A stretch of DNA of 64,000 nucleotides from Rhizobium esperanzae (lineage in GTDB: Bacteria; Pseudomonadota; Alphaproteobacteria; Rhizobiales; Rhizobiaceae). This document shows, one piece after another, positions 38,741-47,505 of the stretch. Under the pieces are notes generated by a model, which saw only the letters and a list, made by a program, of their open reading frames with translations, was not told the DNA's origin and did not search any database. Within the stretch, counting starts at the first letter, position 1. The number at the start of each line of letters is the position of its first letter. The DNA lies in assembly GCF_014197615.1 (NCBI RefSeq), contig NZ_JACIFY010000003.1:186001-250000 (forward strand). Reading direction: 5' to 3'. The position numbers and the translations under genes were made by a program.

Positions 38741-39021
38741 CAATCCTCTTCCCGATCGATTTCGTCCATTCGTGCTTCGAGCCGCTTCCAGACCTCGCCG
38801 AGAGGTTTGGCCTTGGTGGGATCGGCCTTATGGGCGTCATAGGTAGCCGCAACTTCCGTTCGCAGCCAGTGCTCGACGGCATTTTCGCGTTCCTGCAAAG
38901 CCCGCAGTCCCTCGCGTATAACTTCGCTCTCAGAGGCGTAATCGCCATCGGATACCCGTTGCTTGACGCGCTTCGCCATTTCTACGGGCAATGTGATGCT
39001 CATCTGTTGCGTCGAACGCAT
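38740..39021 (-). CDS. ParD-type ribbon-helix-helix antitoxin
   Basis: 93 residues from the ATG at 39021, which has AGGAG eight bases upstream; an earlier in-frame ATG at 39045 lacks one. The N-terminus is a ribbon-helix-helix DNA-binding unit (M-S-I-T-L-P-V-E-M-A-K-R-V-K-Q-R-V, then Y-A-S-E-S-E-V-I-R-E-G-L-R-A-L), as in CopG/ParD antitoxins. The acidic C-terminus (R-M-D-E-I-D-R-E-E-D) would bind the toxin. Stop and toxin start overlap by one base. GATAGGA repeats around its promoter are the probable autoregulatory operator. Confidence 0.92.
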   Translation of the reverse strand: MRSTQQMSITLPVEMAKRVKQRVSDGDYASESEVIREGLRALQERENAVEHWLRTEVAATYDAHKADPTKAKPLGEVWKRLEARMDEIDREED

Positions 39022-39058
39022 CGATTGGACTCCTATCGTTTGCATTCTTATAGCACTT

Positions 39059-39087
39059 GATAGGATAAAATCCTACTCCGGATAGGA
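39059..39087. promoter_or_regulatory. candidate toxin-antitoxin operator
   Basis: TAGGAT-AAA-ATCCTA (39061-39075) is a perfect 6-base-arm palindrome. GATAGGA recurs at 39059 and 39081, and in reverse (TCCTATC) at 39031-39037, just before the antitoxin start. Short repeated half-sites of this kind are usual for ribbon-helix-helix antitoxins. Confidence 0.65.
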
Positions 39088-39208
39088 CGGATATTACTCT
39101 TCTTGGCATCCGCCGATACACGTCCAGCAGCGGCAGCTCCGCGGATGAAACTTTTTGCTCCCGCAAAAGTTACTCAAATCCCATCTTCACTTCATCGAAG
39201 GCTTTCCC

Positions 39209-40981
39209 TTGACCAGAATGACGTTCGGCCCCGTTTTCACCGAAGAGGGTATTCTGTTTCGCCTCTGGGCTCCCCTGCATGAAAGCGTGTCCTTAAAGAT
39301 CGAAGGCGCCGACCCGCGCCCGATGCAGGCGGGCGAAGACGGATGGCACCGCTGCGCGGTCGCGGATGCTCGTCCGGGGGCGCGCTATCGCTTCGTCCTG
39401 CCGGACGGTCTCGAAATTCCAGATCCTGCCTCGCGGTTCCAGCCGCAGGACGTGCACGGCCCGAGCGAAGTAGTCGACCTTTCCTCCTATCATTGGAAGG
39501 CGGGCGGCTGGACCGGCCGGCCCTGGGAGGAGATGGTCATCTATGAGATGCATATCGGCGGCTTCACTCCGGAGGGCAGCTTCAGGGCCGCGATCGAGCG
39601 CCTCGATCATCTGAAAGCGTTGGGTATCACGGCGTTGCAGATCATGCCGCTCAGTGAATTCCCGGGCCGTTACAGCTGGGGTTATGACGGCGTGCTACCC
39701 TATGCGCCCGACAGCAGCTACGGCCGGCCGGAGGATTTTATGGCGCTGGTGGACGCGGCGCATGAGCGCGGCATCTCCGTGTTTCTCGATGTCGTCTACA
39801 ATCACTTCGGGCCTGACGGAAACTATATCCCGTCCTATGCGCCGCTCTTTACCGACCATCATAAAACGCCCTGGGGGCACGGGGTCAATTACGACGGCGA
39901 CGGGTCGGAGATGATCCGCGAATTCATCATTGAGAATGCCATCTACTGGATCACCGAGTTCAGGTTGGACGGTTTCCGTTTCGATGCCGTCCACGCCATC
40001 AAGGACGACAGCGACGAGCATCTTCTTCAGGCGCTTGCCCGCCGCGCCAGGGCTGCGGCCGGCAACCGGCATGTTCATCTGATCGTCGAAAACGAGGAGA
40101 ACGACGCCGACCTTCTGCAGCGTGACGATAAGGGCGAGGCGAGGCTGTTCACCGCCCAGTGGAACGACGATGTGCACCATGTGCTGCATGTCGCCGCCAC
40201 GGATGAAACCTTCGGCTATTATGCCGATTACGCCGGCGACATGGGTAAGCTCGGGCGGGCGCTGGCGGAAGGTTTCGTGTTCCAGGGCGAACATATGCCA
40301 TATCGCGGCGGAAGCCGGGGCAGGCCGAGCGGCCACCTGCCACCCACAGCCTTCGTATCCTTCATCCAGAACCATGATCAAATCGGCAACAGGGCACTGG
40401 GCGACCGGGTTCTGGCGTCGAGCCCGGTCGATGCTGTCAAAGCCATCATATCAATCTATCTGCTGGCGCCCGAGATCCCGATGCTGTTCATGGGAGAGGA
40501 ATGGGGCGCCAGAGAGTCTTTTCCCTTTTTCTGCGATTTCGATGAGAATTTGAACGAGAAGGTCAGGCAAGGCCGGCGCCGGGAGCTTTCGCGTCTGCCC
40601 GGCTTCGACGCGGACGACCTTCTCGACCCGACGGCGCCATCGACCTTTGCTGCGGCCAAGCTCGACTGGTCGAAACGCACCGCCTCCGACATGCTTGACT
40701 ATTACAGGACACTTCTGGACCTCCGGCACCGGCGGATCGTTCCGTTGCTGAAGGGTGCCGTTGGCGGAAACGCGGTCTACCGCTCGGCGGGAAATGCGAT
40801 CGCGGTCGATTGGACCCTTGCGGAAAGCCGACGTCTTCATCTGCGCGCCAACCTCGGCAACGCGGCAGCGGCGCTGCTCGAGCCGCAGCAGGACGACGCC
40901 GAGACGATATTCCGTCTCGGCGGAAGCGGGGGCGGCGGACTCGGCCCGTGGGCGGTGATCTGGAGCATCAGCGCCGGGTGA
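39209..40981 (+). CDS. treZ: malto-oligosyltrehalose trehalohydrolase
   Basis: About 590 residues. A TTG at 39209 has GAAGG seven bases upstream; the ATG at 39218, three codons on, is the alternative. Layout: N-terminal CBM48-like domain (F-R-L-W-A-P near residue 17), a short E-type domain and the GH13_10 barrel. Nucleophile Asp259 lies in G-F-R-F-D-A-V-H-A-I, the probable acid/base Glu294 in I-V-E-N-E, and the third motif is Q-N-H-D-Q-I-G-N-R. It releases trehalose from maltooligosyl-trehalose, the product of TreY. No treY is present before or after it in the window; malQ follows 26 bases later. Confidence 0.93.
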   Translation: MTRMTFGPVFTEEGILFRLWAPLHESVSLKIEGADPRPMQAGEDGWHRCAVADARPGARYRFVLPDGLEIPDPASRFQPQDVHGPSEVVDLSSYHWKAGGWTGRPWEEMVIYEMHIGGFTPEGSFRAAIERLDHLKALGITALQIMPLSEFPGRYSWGYDGVLPYAPDSSYGRPEDFMALVDAAHERGISVFLDVVYNHFGPDGNYIPSYAPLFTDHHKTPWGHGVNYDGDGSEMIREFIIENAIYWITEFRLDGFRFDAVHAIKDDSDEHLLQALARRARAAAGNRHVHLIVENEENDADLLQRDDKGEARLFTAQWNDDVHHVLHVAATDETFGYYADYAGDMGKLGRALAEGFVFQGEHMPYRGGSRGRPSGHLPPTAFVSFIQNHDQIGNRALGDRVLASSPVDAVKAIISIYLLAPEIPMLFMGEEWGARESFPFFCDFDENLNEKVRQGRRRELSRLPGFDADDLLDPTAPSTFAAAKLDWSKRTASDMLDYYRTLLDLRHRRIVPLLKGAVGGNAVYRSAGNAIAVDWTLAESRRLHLRANLGNAAAALLEPQQDDAETIFRLGGSGGGGLGPWAVIWSISAG

Positions 40982-41007
40982 CGGCGGTGGGAGGAGAGGA
41001 TCGAACG

Positions 41008-42873
41008 ATGAAATCCGCCGAGCTCGACAAGCTTGCCCGGCTTCACGGCATCAGCCCGACAAGGCCGAGCCCCGACAACAGGGAAGTGGCGATCTCCGCA
41101 GTGACCAAGCGCAAGATACTCGCCGCGCTCAACATCGACATGACGGCGACGGCAGATCCGCAGAGTGGCGCGCCGGGGCGGCAAGCCAAACCGGAGCGCA
41201 GGAGGATTCCGGTGTCGTTTCTGCCGGATTTCCTTTCCGGCACAAGGGTCTGGGGTGTCAGCCTGCAGCTTTACGAGCTCCGTTCGGCCCGCAACTGGGG
41301 AATCGGAGACTTCAAGGATCTGTCTGATCTGGCCGATCTGGCGGGATCGTTGGGGGCCGATTTCATCGGACTCAACCCGCTTCACGCGCCGTTCCTTGCC
41401 GATCCCGACCGCTGCAGCCCCTATGAACCCTCAAGCCGCCAGCATCTCAACCCACTCTATATCGCGGCCGACGAGGTGCCAGGTTTCTCCGGCAGTCCCG
41501 AACTCGAACGCGAATTAGAGCGCCTCCGCCAATCCGATCTCGTCGATTACATCGGCGTCGCGCGAGCCAAGCTTGGGGTCCTTCATGATCTCTGGCCGGC
41601 CTGGCGACAGCGCCGCGCCGGTGATAGGGACTGTAGCTCCGCCGATTTCGACACCTTTGTCGCGCGAGGCGGCGACAGCTTGCGGCTGCATGCGCTTTTC
41701 GAATGCCTGTCGTTTTCCATGGTCGAGCGCGGGGCGGGCGCCGGTTGGCAGCGGTGGCCGGCCGAGTTCCAGCGTTTCGACAGTGCCGCCGTCGGCGATT
41801 TCGAACGCCATCACGCGGATGATGTTTTCTTCCATATGTGGCTGCAATGGCTCGCACACTGCCAACTGATGCAGGCCGCAGATAGGGCACGCAAGGTCGG
41901 CCTGCGCATCGGGCTCTATCTCGATCTTGCCGTAGGGGAAGCGGTCGACGGCTCGGCGACGTGGAGCGAGCCTGACGTCTATGTCTCCAAGGCCACGATC
42001 GGCAGCCCTCCCGACCCATTCGCCGTCGAGGGGCAGGACTGGCATCTGGCCGGATACCTGCCTTCCGAAATTGCCGGAGGCGGCATGTCACCTTACCGGC
42101 GCATGGTGAGTGCAGCCATGCGCTATGCAGGCGCCATTCGCATCGACCACGCCCCGGCGGTCCGCCGCCTTTTCCTGGTTCCCTTGGGCGACAGGCCGAA
42201 CAGCGGCGCCTATGTACGCTATCCCGAAGACCGGCTGCTGCAGATCCTGGCTGAGGCGTCTGCCGAACATCGATGCCTCGTGATCGGAGAATCGCTCGGA
42301 ATGATTCCGGAGGGATTGCCGGAGGATCTGGCCGCCGCCGGCATTCTCTCCTATCGGATCCTTTCCTATGAACAGGACAAAAAAGGCTTCAAGCCGGCCG
42401 ATGCCTATCCCGTCCTCGCACTCGCCTGCATTTCGACGCATGACCATCAGACGCTCGCCGGCTGGTGGCGCGGTGCCGACATTCAGGATCGCTGCGAGCA
42501 CGGTATCGTGCCGCCCGATCTCACCGAAGAACATTTTGAAGACCGCAAGCGCGAGCGAAGGTATCTGAAAGCGGCGTTCAAGGCCGCCGGTCTCAGCTTG
42601 CCGTCCCGGCTTCCTGCTGCGCGGGCAAGCGAAGAGACGCTCAAAGATCTGACCGTCAGCGCCTACCGTTTCATTGCCCGGACGCCGTCGATTCTTGCCG
42701 CCGTGCGGCTTGCCGATCTCACCGACGAGAAAAGACCGACCAATATTCCGGGCACCAGCGACAGCTATCCGAACTGGAAACCGAAACTATCGGATTTGCT
42801 GGAGGATCTGATGTCGAGCCCGCTGCTTAAACGCGTAACGGCGGCAATGCGGGAGGAAAGGCCACGGGAGTGA
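41008..42873 (+). CDS. malQ: 4-alpha-glucanotransferase (amylomaltase, GH77)
   Basis: 621 residues from the ATG at 41008, preceded by GAGGAGAGGA; upstream open frame overlaps treZ and is ignored. GH77 motifs: S-P-Y-E-P-S-S-R near 135, I-R-I-D-H-A-P-A-V-R-R with the nucleophile aspartate near residue 380, V-I-G-E-S-L-G-M-I-P-E with the acid/base glutamate near 430 and S-T-H-D-H-Q-T-L-A-G-W-W. The N-terminal ~70 residues form the extra domain seen in bacterial MalQ. It rearranges malto-oligosaccharides, supplying chains of the length preferred by TreY/TreZ. Same operon as treZ. Confidence 0.94.
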   Translation: MKSAELDKLARLHGISPTRPSPDNREVAISAVTKRKILAALNIDMTATADPQSGAPGRQAKPERRRIPVSFLPDFLSGTRVWGVSLQLYELRSARNWGIGDFKDLSDLADLAGSLGADFIGLNPLHAPFLADPDRCSPYEPSSRQHLNPLYIAADEVPGFSGSPELERELERLRQSDLVDYIGVARAKLGVLHDLWPAWRQRRAGDRDCSSADFDTFVARGGDSLRLHALFECLSFSMVERGAGAGWQRWPAEFQRFDSAAVGDFERHHADDVFFHMWLQWLAHCQLMQAADRARKVGLRIGLYLDLAVGEAVDGSATWSEPDVYVSKATIGSPPDPFAVEGQDWHLAGYLPSEIAGGGMSPYRRMVSAAMRYAGAIRIDHAPAVRRLFLVPLGDRPNSGAYVRYPEDRLLQILAEASAEHRCLVIGESLGMIPEGLPEDLAAAGILSYRILSYEQDKKGFKPADAYPVLALACISTHDHQTLAGWWRGADIQDRCEHGIVPPDLTEEHFEDRKRERRYLKAAFKAAGLSLPSRLPAARASEETLKDLTVSAYRFIARTPSILAAVRLADLTDEKRPTNIPGTSDSYPNWKPKLSDLLEDLMSSPLLKRVTAAMREERPRE

Positions 42874-43062
42874 TCGCGGTTGAGCGAATTGTCCGCTTCG
42901 TGATTGTCGCCCGATCTGGCGCTGCGCGAATGGATATCGATCGGGGACGGAACGAATATGGAGCCGGCGAATTTTGAACAAAGAAGGACAGCGAATGTCG
43001 AGACGAGGGCCTATCCGCTTCCGCCGCTCTAACTGCGGCACGACCAATATGGAAACAAAACC

Positions 43063-43224
43063 ATGACGACCGCATTCATCGTTATCGCATTGGCTCTGAT
43101 CATCATCTACGCCGGGCCGACATTTCTGTTCATCTGCGTCGGCTATACCGATTATCTGCTGGAGCGGCGAAGACATATGATGGCGCTGAAGCACGTCGTG
43201 AAGCGTCGCAGTGACGAGCTTTAG
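43063..43224 (+). CDS. small single-span membrane protein (53 residues)
   Basis: ATG at 43063, TAG at 43222. The first ~28 residues are strongly hydrophobic (A-F-I-V-I-A-L-A-L-I-I-I-Y-A-G-P-T-F-L-F-I), followed by a basic tail (L-L-E-R-R-R-H-M-M-A-L-K-H-V-V-K-R-R). That charge pattern fits an N-out/C-in membrane peptide. The ribosome site is weak (GGAAAC ten bases upstream). It lies 190 bases after malQ, and a stable hairpin follows. No family is recognised; coding status rests on the composition and position. Confidence 0.5.
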   Translation: MTTAFIVIALALIIIYAGPTFLFICVGYTDYLLERRRHMMALKHVVKRRSDEL

Positions 43225-43248
43225 CCACTGCTGAGAAATCCGGGGATT

Positions 43249-43277
43249 CCAGAGGCAGGTCGGAAACCCGCCTCTGG
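43249..43277. terminator. hairpin between convergent genes, possible bidirectional terminator
   Basis: CCAGAGGC (43249-43256) pairs with GCCTCTGG (43270-43277), with GGT/ACC extending the stem around a 5-base loop. It sits exactly between the 53-residue gene and the convergent exported-protein gene. There is no long T tract on either exit, so efficiency is uncertain. Confidence 0.55.
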
Positions 43278-43292
43278 AAGATGAAGCGCACT

Positions 43293-44480
43293 TTAGTCGT
43301 TCGCTGTGACCTTGACGCCGAGCACCGAAGGAATGGTGTTCGGAGCCCCCATGGCCGCGCCTATGATCATCGGAAATGGGACCGGCTTTTCCGGCGCGGC
43401 GCTGATCGTCAGGCTTTTCGGCCCGTCGAGGTAGGTGTTGACGGCTGCCGATACCTGGTTTTGCAGCTCCGGGAGGTTGAGCTGCGCCATCATGATCGGC
43501 ACAAGGCCTTTCAGGGATTGCGTCAGTTGCTCGCCCGTGACGCCCTGCTGCGAACCGGCATAGTCGAGCGCTTTCTTGGTGATCGAGGCATCGTCGAAGC
43601 GGATCGAGGCGCTGTTGAACGTCAGTTGCTGCACCAGCCCCAGCATTGCCAGGCCGGCGGCCTGGTTGGCCTCTTCCTTGTTCGGATTGGCCTCGGCGGT
43701 TTTCATTGCCTCCTGCAGCGATTTGACGAAGCCCAGCGTGTAACCGGAAAAGTCGACGGCGATATTCAGCCGGCCGATATTCTTGAAGTCGAAAGCGTAT
43801 TCGTCGACGGCAATCTTGCCGCTTTCGACTTCCCAGCTGCCCTTCATCGTCACCGTGCCGTCGAGCGTCGTCAGCCCGAGTTTCTCGATGGCCTCCTTCG
43901 CGCTTGCATCCTCGACCTGCGACAGGTCGCCCTTCAGGCCGGCGACATTGGCGTCATAGGCAAAGCCGCCTTCCTGGCGTTCCAGGTTCGAGTCGATGCC
44001 CTCGATGGCAAAGACGTCCTTGCCTTTGACATTGACAGCGATCGGCCCGGTGCTGAACGTCTCGTACAGGAGAATATCGTTCAGAGTGTCGCCGGCTGCA
44101 TTGGCGGGAATCGTCAGGCCGGTGATCTCGATATCCTTGGCGGAAAAACGGCCTTCCCCCTGGCTCATGTCGATATCCGGGAAGGAGACGGTCTTGGCGT
44201 GGTAACCGCCGCCTTCGGTTTCCTCGACGCCCTCGAAGGTAAGTTCGCCGATCTTCAAAGTATCGCCGGGCAGATTGGCATATCCCACCTGGACGCCCGT
44301 CGCCGTTACCGTGTCGCCATCGACATCGGCCTTCTCGAAGGTGATGACCGTGCCGCCGGCACTGGTTGCAGCATTGAGCTTCTTCATCATATCTGCGCCA
44401 TCAAGAGCAAGCGCCGGGCCGGCGAGCGTCAGGAAGGCGGTGCTTGCCATCATCAGGTGGAATTTGCGCATGTGCTTCAC
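43293..44480 (-). CDS. exported protein of unknown function, AsmA-like repeat composition
   Basis: 395 residues. The GTG at 44480 has AAGGA seven bases upstream. A Sec signal peptide follows (F-H-L-M-M-A-S-T-A-F-L-T-L-A-G-P-A-L-A). The mature ~370 residues are beta-rich, with alternating short strands such as L-K-I-G-E-L-T-F-E-G-V, then I-T-G-L-T-I-P-A-N and I-A-V-N-V-K-G-K-D-V-F. There is one helical stretch near 265-300 and no membrane segment or cysteine motif. The pattern is that of a periplasmic scaffold or lipid-handling protein, but I do not recognise the family. It appears to be a single-gene unit. Confidence 0.8.
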   Translation of the reverse strand: MKHMRKFHLMMASTAFLTLAGPALALDGADMMKKLNAATSAGGTVITFEKADVDGDTVTATGVQVGYANLPGDTLKIGELTFEGVEETEGGGYHAKTVSFPDIDMSQGEGRFSAKDIEITGLTIPANAAGDTLNDILLYETFSTGPIAVNVKGKDVFAIEGIDSNLERQEGGFAYDANVAGLKGDLSQVEDASAKEAIEKLGLTTLDGTVTMKGSWEVESGKIAVDEYAFDFKNIGRLNIAVDFSGYTLGFVKSLQEAMKTAEANPNKEEANQAAGLAMLGLVQQLTFNSASIRFDDASITKKALDYAGSQQGVTGEQLTQSLKGLVPIMMAQLNLPELQNQVSAAVNTYLDGPKSLTISAAPEKPVPFPMIIGAAMGAPNTIPSVLGVKVTAND

Positions 44481-44848
44481 GAAGATATCCTTATGTCGAA
44501 AGTAGATACGGGGGTGCGAAATTCCCGGACATATCCCAGCAGCCTCTCGGGTCTGAGAGGCGGCGGAGATGTCAGGGTTGCATCTGGTCGGCTAATTCGG
44601 GGGCGAGGAGGTCAGGCTCCGTCGGAACCGCCGGGCTGAAGAGACATCGCCGATCTTCCGCCGGGAATGGACGGTAGTATTTTCTCTAGCAGAGGTAGTT
44701 TTGCGATTCATTGTCACACATAAAGTGTATTCCCTTGATTTTTGCAAGCCTCAAACGACCGAACGACAGGGAAATCATCGCCGGATTTTTTACGCGTTTT
44801 CAGTGCTGTAAGCGGAACAGTCGGTCCCTTCGCTGCGGCGCGGCCGGT
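44481..44848. other. intergenic region upstream of the exported-protein gene
   Basis: 368 bases without a convincing gene. A perfect hairpin GCCTCTC-GGGTCT-GAGAGGC (44542-44561) lies 60-80 bases before the start at 44480, within the probable mRNA leader. The rest, including an AT-rich stretch at 44680-44750, probably holds that gene's promoter and the 3' end of the GntR transcript. Confidence 0.5.
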
Positions 44849-45568
44849 TCATACGAAATAATCGGGGAACGCCTTCCTGAGCTCTTCGACTTTTGCGACG
44901 GTCTGGCTGAGATGTTCACGGATCGCGCCGACAGCACGCTGTTCATCGCGGGCGGCAATTGCGTCGATGATGGCGTGGTGACCATCGAGAATGCTCATGA
45001 TCTTGCCCTTCTCGGGCAGATGCAGACGACGAACGCGATCGAGATGGCCGGAGCGCTCGCGAACCAGCTGATGCAGGCTGCTGCGTTTGGCGCCTGCGAA
45101 TAATGTCTGGTGAAAGAGCTCGTCGAGTTCCTGGAACATGGCAATCTGATCGATGTCGTCGGCGACCGCCGACTGCATTTTGATGATCGAGCGGGCTCGG
45201 GCGAGGATGCTCGGATCCTGATCCGGATCGGTCGCGAGGCGGCGGCAAACTTCCGATTCCAGCGCGACGCGAAGAAAATGCGCCTCATAAATTTGCAGGA
45301 CATCGATCCTGGTCACCACAGTGCGGGACTGCGGGTAGATGCGAACAAGGCCTTCCTGTCTAAGAAGCTGAAGCGCGTCACGAATGGGGGTCTGGCTGAC
45401 TTCATAGGTCTCGGTAAGCTCGGTGCGCGACAGCGTGGTGTCCGGGGGCAGCTGAATGGTGATGATCCGCTTCCTGAGGTCGTCATAAACCCGCTGGACC
45501 GTGTTGCCGGCTGCGGCCGGAAAACCGGGCGCAGTCAGGCCGAATGTGGAGGCGAACTGGGAATTCAT
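44849..45568 (-). CDS. GntR-family regulator, FadR/FCD subfamily
   Basis: 239 residues from the ATG at 45568, with AGGAA nine bases upstream; a longer frame reaches 45619. The N-terminal winged helix shows V-Y-D-D-L-R-K-R-I-I and L-S-R-T-E-L-T-E-T-Y-E-V-S-Q-T-P-I-R-D-A-L-Q-L-L. The C-terminal FCD domain has the metal-binding pattern of acidic and histidine residues around E-L-D-E-L-F-H-Q-T-L and D-G-H-H-A-I-I-D-A-I. It is divergent from the dehydratase-aldolase pair, with a 16-base palindrome between them, so it is very probably their local repressor, responding to a sugar acid. Confidence 0.92.
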   Translation of the reverse strand: MNSQFASTFGLTAPGFPAAAGNTVQRVYDDLRKRIITIQLPPDTTLSRTELTETYEVSQTPIRDALQLLRQEGLVRIYPQSRTVVTRIDVLQIYEAHFLRVALESEVCRRLATDPDQDPSILARARSIIKMQSAVADDIDQIAMFQELDELFHQTLFAGAKRSSLHQLVRERSGHLDRVRRLHLPEKGKIMSILDGHHAIIDAIAARDEQRAVGAIREHLSQTVAKVEELRKAFPDYFV

Positions 45569-45635
45569 GTGGGGCGTTCCTTTCGCGCCACTCATAGCTT
45601 TGCATGGCCTGAGGCACAAGAATACAAGGTTCTCG

Positions 45636-45651
45636 TTGATATATATGTCAA
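45636..45651. promoter_or_regulatory. candidate GntR operator
   Basis: TTGATATATATGTCAA: a near-perfect 16-base palindrome (7 of 8 pairs) in the divergent promoter between the GntR gene and the dehydratase gene. Its position fits simultaneous control of both. Confidence 0.65.
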
Positions 45652-45706
45652 ACTAAAATATCAGTTGCGGGGCTGAGATGAGCAAGCAAAAAGTTGGGAG
45701 AGAGCC

Positions 45707-47443
45707 GTGACCGCTGGGAAAACTTACGAGCAATTACGGTCCGCCCGCTGGATGCTGCCGGATGATCAGCGCTCTTTCGGTCATCGGTCGCGGACCATGC
45801 AGATGGGGTATGCACCGGAGGATTGGCAGGGAAAGCCGATCATTGCCGTCATCAACACCTGGTCCGATGCTCAGCCCTGCCACATGCATTTCCGCGAGCG
45901 CGCCGAATGGGTAAAGCGGGGAATTCTTCAGTCGGGCGGGTTCCCCATGGAGCTGCCGGCCCTTTCCCTTTCCGAAAACTTCGTCAAGCCGACCACCATG
46001 CTCTATCGCAACATGCTGGCGATGGAGACCGAGGAGCTGTTGCGGAGCCATCCTGTCGACGGCGCGGTTCTGATGGGGGGCTGCGACAAGACCACGCCGG
46101 GTCTTGTCATGGGCGCCGTCAGCATGGGCATTCCCTTCGTCTACCTGCCTGCCGGCCCGATGCTTCGCGGCAATTATGCGGGCAAGACGCTCGGCTCCGG
46201 GACCGACGGTTTCAAATATTGGGACGAGCGGCGGGCCGGCACGATCACCAAGGAGGAGTGGCAGGGTATCGAAGGCGGGATTGCCCGCAGCTACGGCCAT
46301 TGCATGACCATGGGCACGGCGTCGACGATGACGGCGATCGCCGAGGCTATGGGATTGACGCTGCCGGGCGCGTCCTCGATTCCGGCGGCCGACGCCAACC
46401 ACCAGCGCATGTCGGCGGCCTGCGGGCGGCGGATCGTCGATATGGTGTGGGAGGATCTGACGCCGGACCGGATCATCACGCGGGCGGCGGTCGACAATGC
46501 CGTCACGGTCGCCATGGCGACCGGCTGCTCCACCAATGCGATCATTCACCTGATCGCCATGGCGCGGCGCGCCGGCATCCCGCTACAACTCGACGACCTC
46601 GATCGCATCGGCCGCACGACGCCGGTTCTTGCCAACATCCGGCCTTCCGGTTCGACCTACCTGATGGAGGATTTCTTTTATGCGGGCGGCTTGCTTGCGC
46701 TGATGAAGCAACTCGGCGACAAGCTGGATCCAACCGCGATTACCGTCACGGGAAAACCGCTGACGGACGGCCTCGACCAGGTGAAGATCTATAATGACGA
46801 TGTGATCCGGCCATTGTCGAACCCGGTCTATCACGAAGGTTCGCTGGCGGTGCTCAAGGGAAACCTGTGTCCTGATGGCGCGGTCATCAAACCTGCGGCC
46901 TGCGATCCAAAATTCCATCGCCATTGCGGCCCGGCGCTGGTCGCCGATAACTATGCCGAGATGAAGAAGATCATCGACGATCCGGATTATCCGCTGACGC
47001 CGGACACCGTGCTGGTGCTGCGCAACGCCGGTCCGCAGGGCGGCCCGGGCATGCCGGAATGGGGCATGATCCCGATGCCGAAGGCGCTGTTGAAACTCGG
47101 CCTGCGCGACATGGTGCGCATCTCGGACGCCCGCATGTCGGGAACCAGTTTCGGCGCCTGCGTGCTGCACGTCGCGCCGGAATCTTACATCGGCGGCCCT
47201 CTGGCACTGCTGAGAACCGGGGACATGGTCGAACTCGATATTCCCGCGCGCAGCCTCAATATGCTGGTTTCCGAAGAGGAGATCGCAGCGCGGCGGGCCG
47301 CCTGGGTGGCGCCAACGCGGCACTACGAGCGCGGTTACGGTTTCATGTTCTCCAGCCATATCGAGCAGGCCGACAAAGGCTGCGACTTCGACTTCCTGAC
47401 GACGGAATTCGGTGGCAAGACGCCTGAACCGGCCATCAACTGA
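45707..47443 (+). CDS. IlvD/Edd-family sugar-acid dehydratase (arabinonate/xylonate type)
   Basis: 578 residues from a GTG with GGGAGAG upstream. The three [2Fe-2S] cysteines of the class are present: S-D-A-Q-P-C-H, M-G-G-C-D-K-T-T-P and Y-G-H-C-M-T-M-G-T-A-S-T. Also seen are the Mg-site region S-T-N-A-I-I-H and V-R-I-S-D-A-R-M-S-G-T near the C-terminus. Overall pattern and length match the L-arabinonate/D-xylonate dehydratases, including the structurally characterised R. leguminosarum enzyme, more than branched-chain IlvD. It converts an aldonate to a 2-keto-3-deoxy acid. The exact sugar acid is not decided. The RraA-like gene follows after 62 bases and would cleave the product. Confidence 0.92.
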   Translation: MTAGKTYEQLRSARWMLPDDQRSFGHRSRTMQMGYAPEDWQGKPIIAVINTWSDAQPCHMHFRERAEWVKRGILQSGGFPMELPALSLSENFVKPTTMLYRNMLAMETEELLRSHPVDGAVLMGGCDKTTPGLVMGAVSMGIPFVYLPAGPMLRGNYAGKTLGSGTDGFKYWDERRAGTITKEEWQGIEGGIARSYGHCMTMGTASTMTAIAEAMGLTLPGASSIPAADANHQRMSAACGRRIVDMVWEDLTPDRIITRAAVDNAVTVAMATGCSTNAIIHLIAMARRAGIPLQLDDLDRIGRTTPVLANIRPSGSTYLMEDFFYAGGLLALMKQLGDKLDPTAITVTGKPLTDGLDQVKIYNDDVIRPLSNPVYHEGSLAVLKGNLCPDGAVIKPAACDPKFHRHCGPALVADNYAEMKKIIDDPDYPLTPDTVLVLRNAGPQGGPGMPEWGMIPMPKALLKLGLRDMVRISDARMSGTSFGACVLHVAPESYIGGPLALLRTGDMVELDIPARSLNMLVSEEEIAARRAAWVAPTRHYERGYGFMFSSHIEQADKGCDFDFLTTEFGGKTPEPAIN

Positions 47444-47505
47444 GGCACCAAGATGTTTGATCCCAATCGGCTTCGGCGCCTGAATTTGAATGAGGAGAAG
47501 GAATT

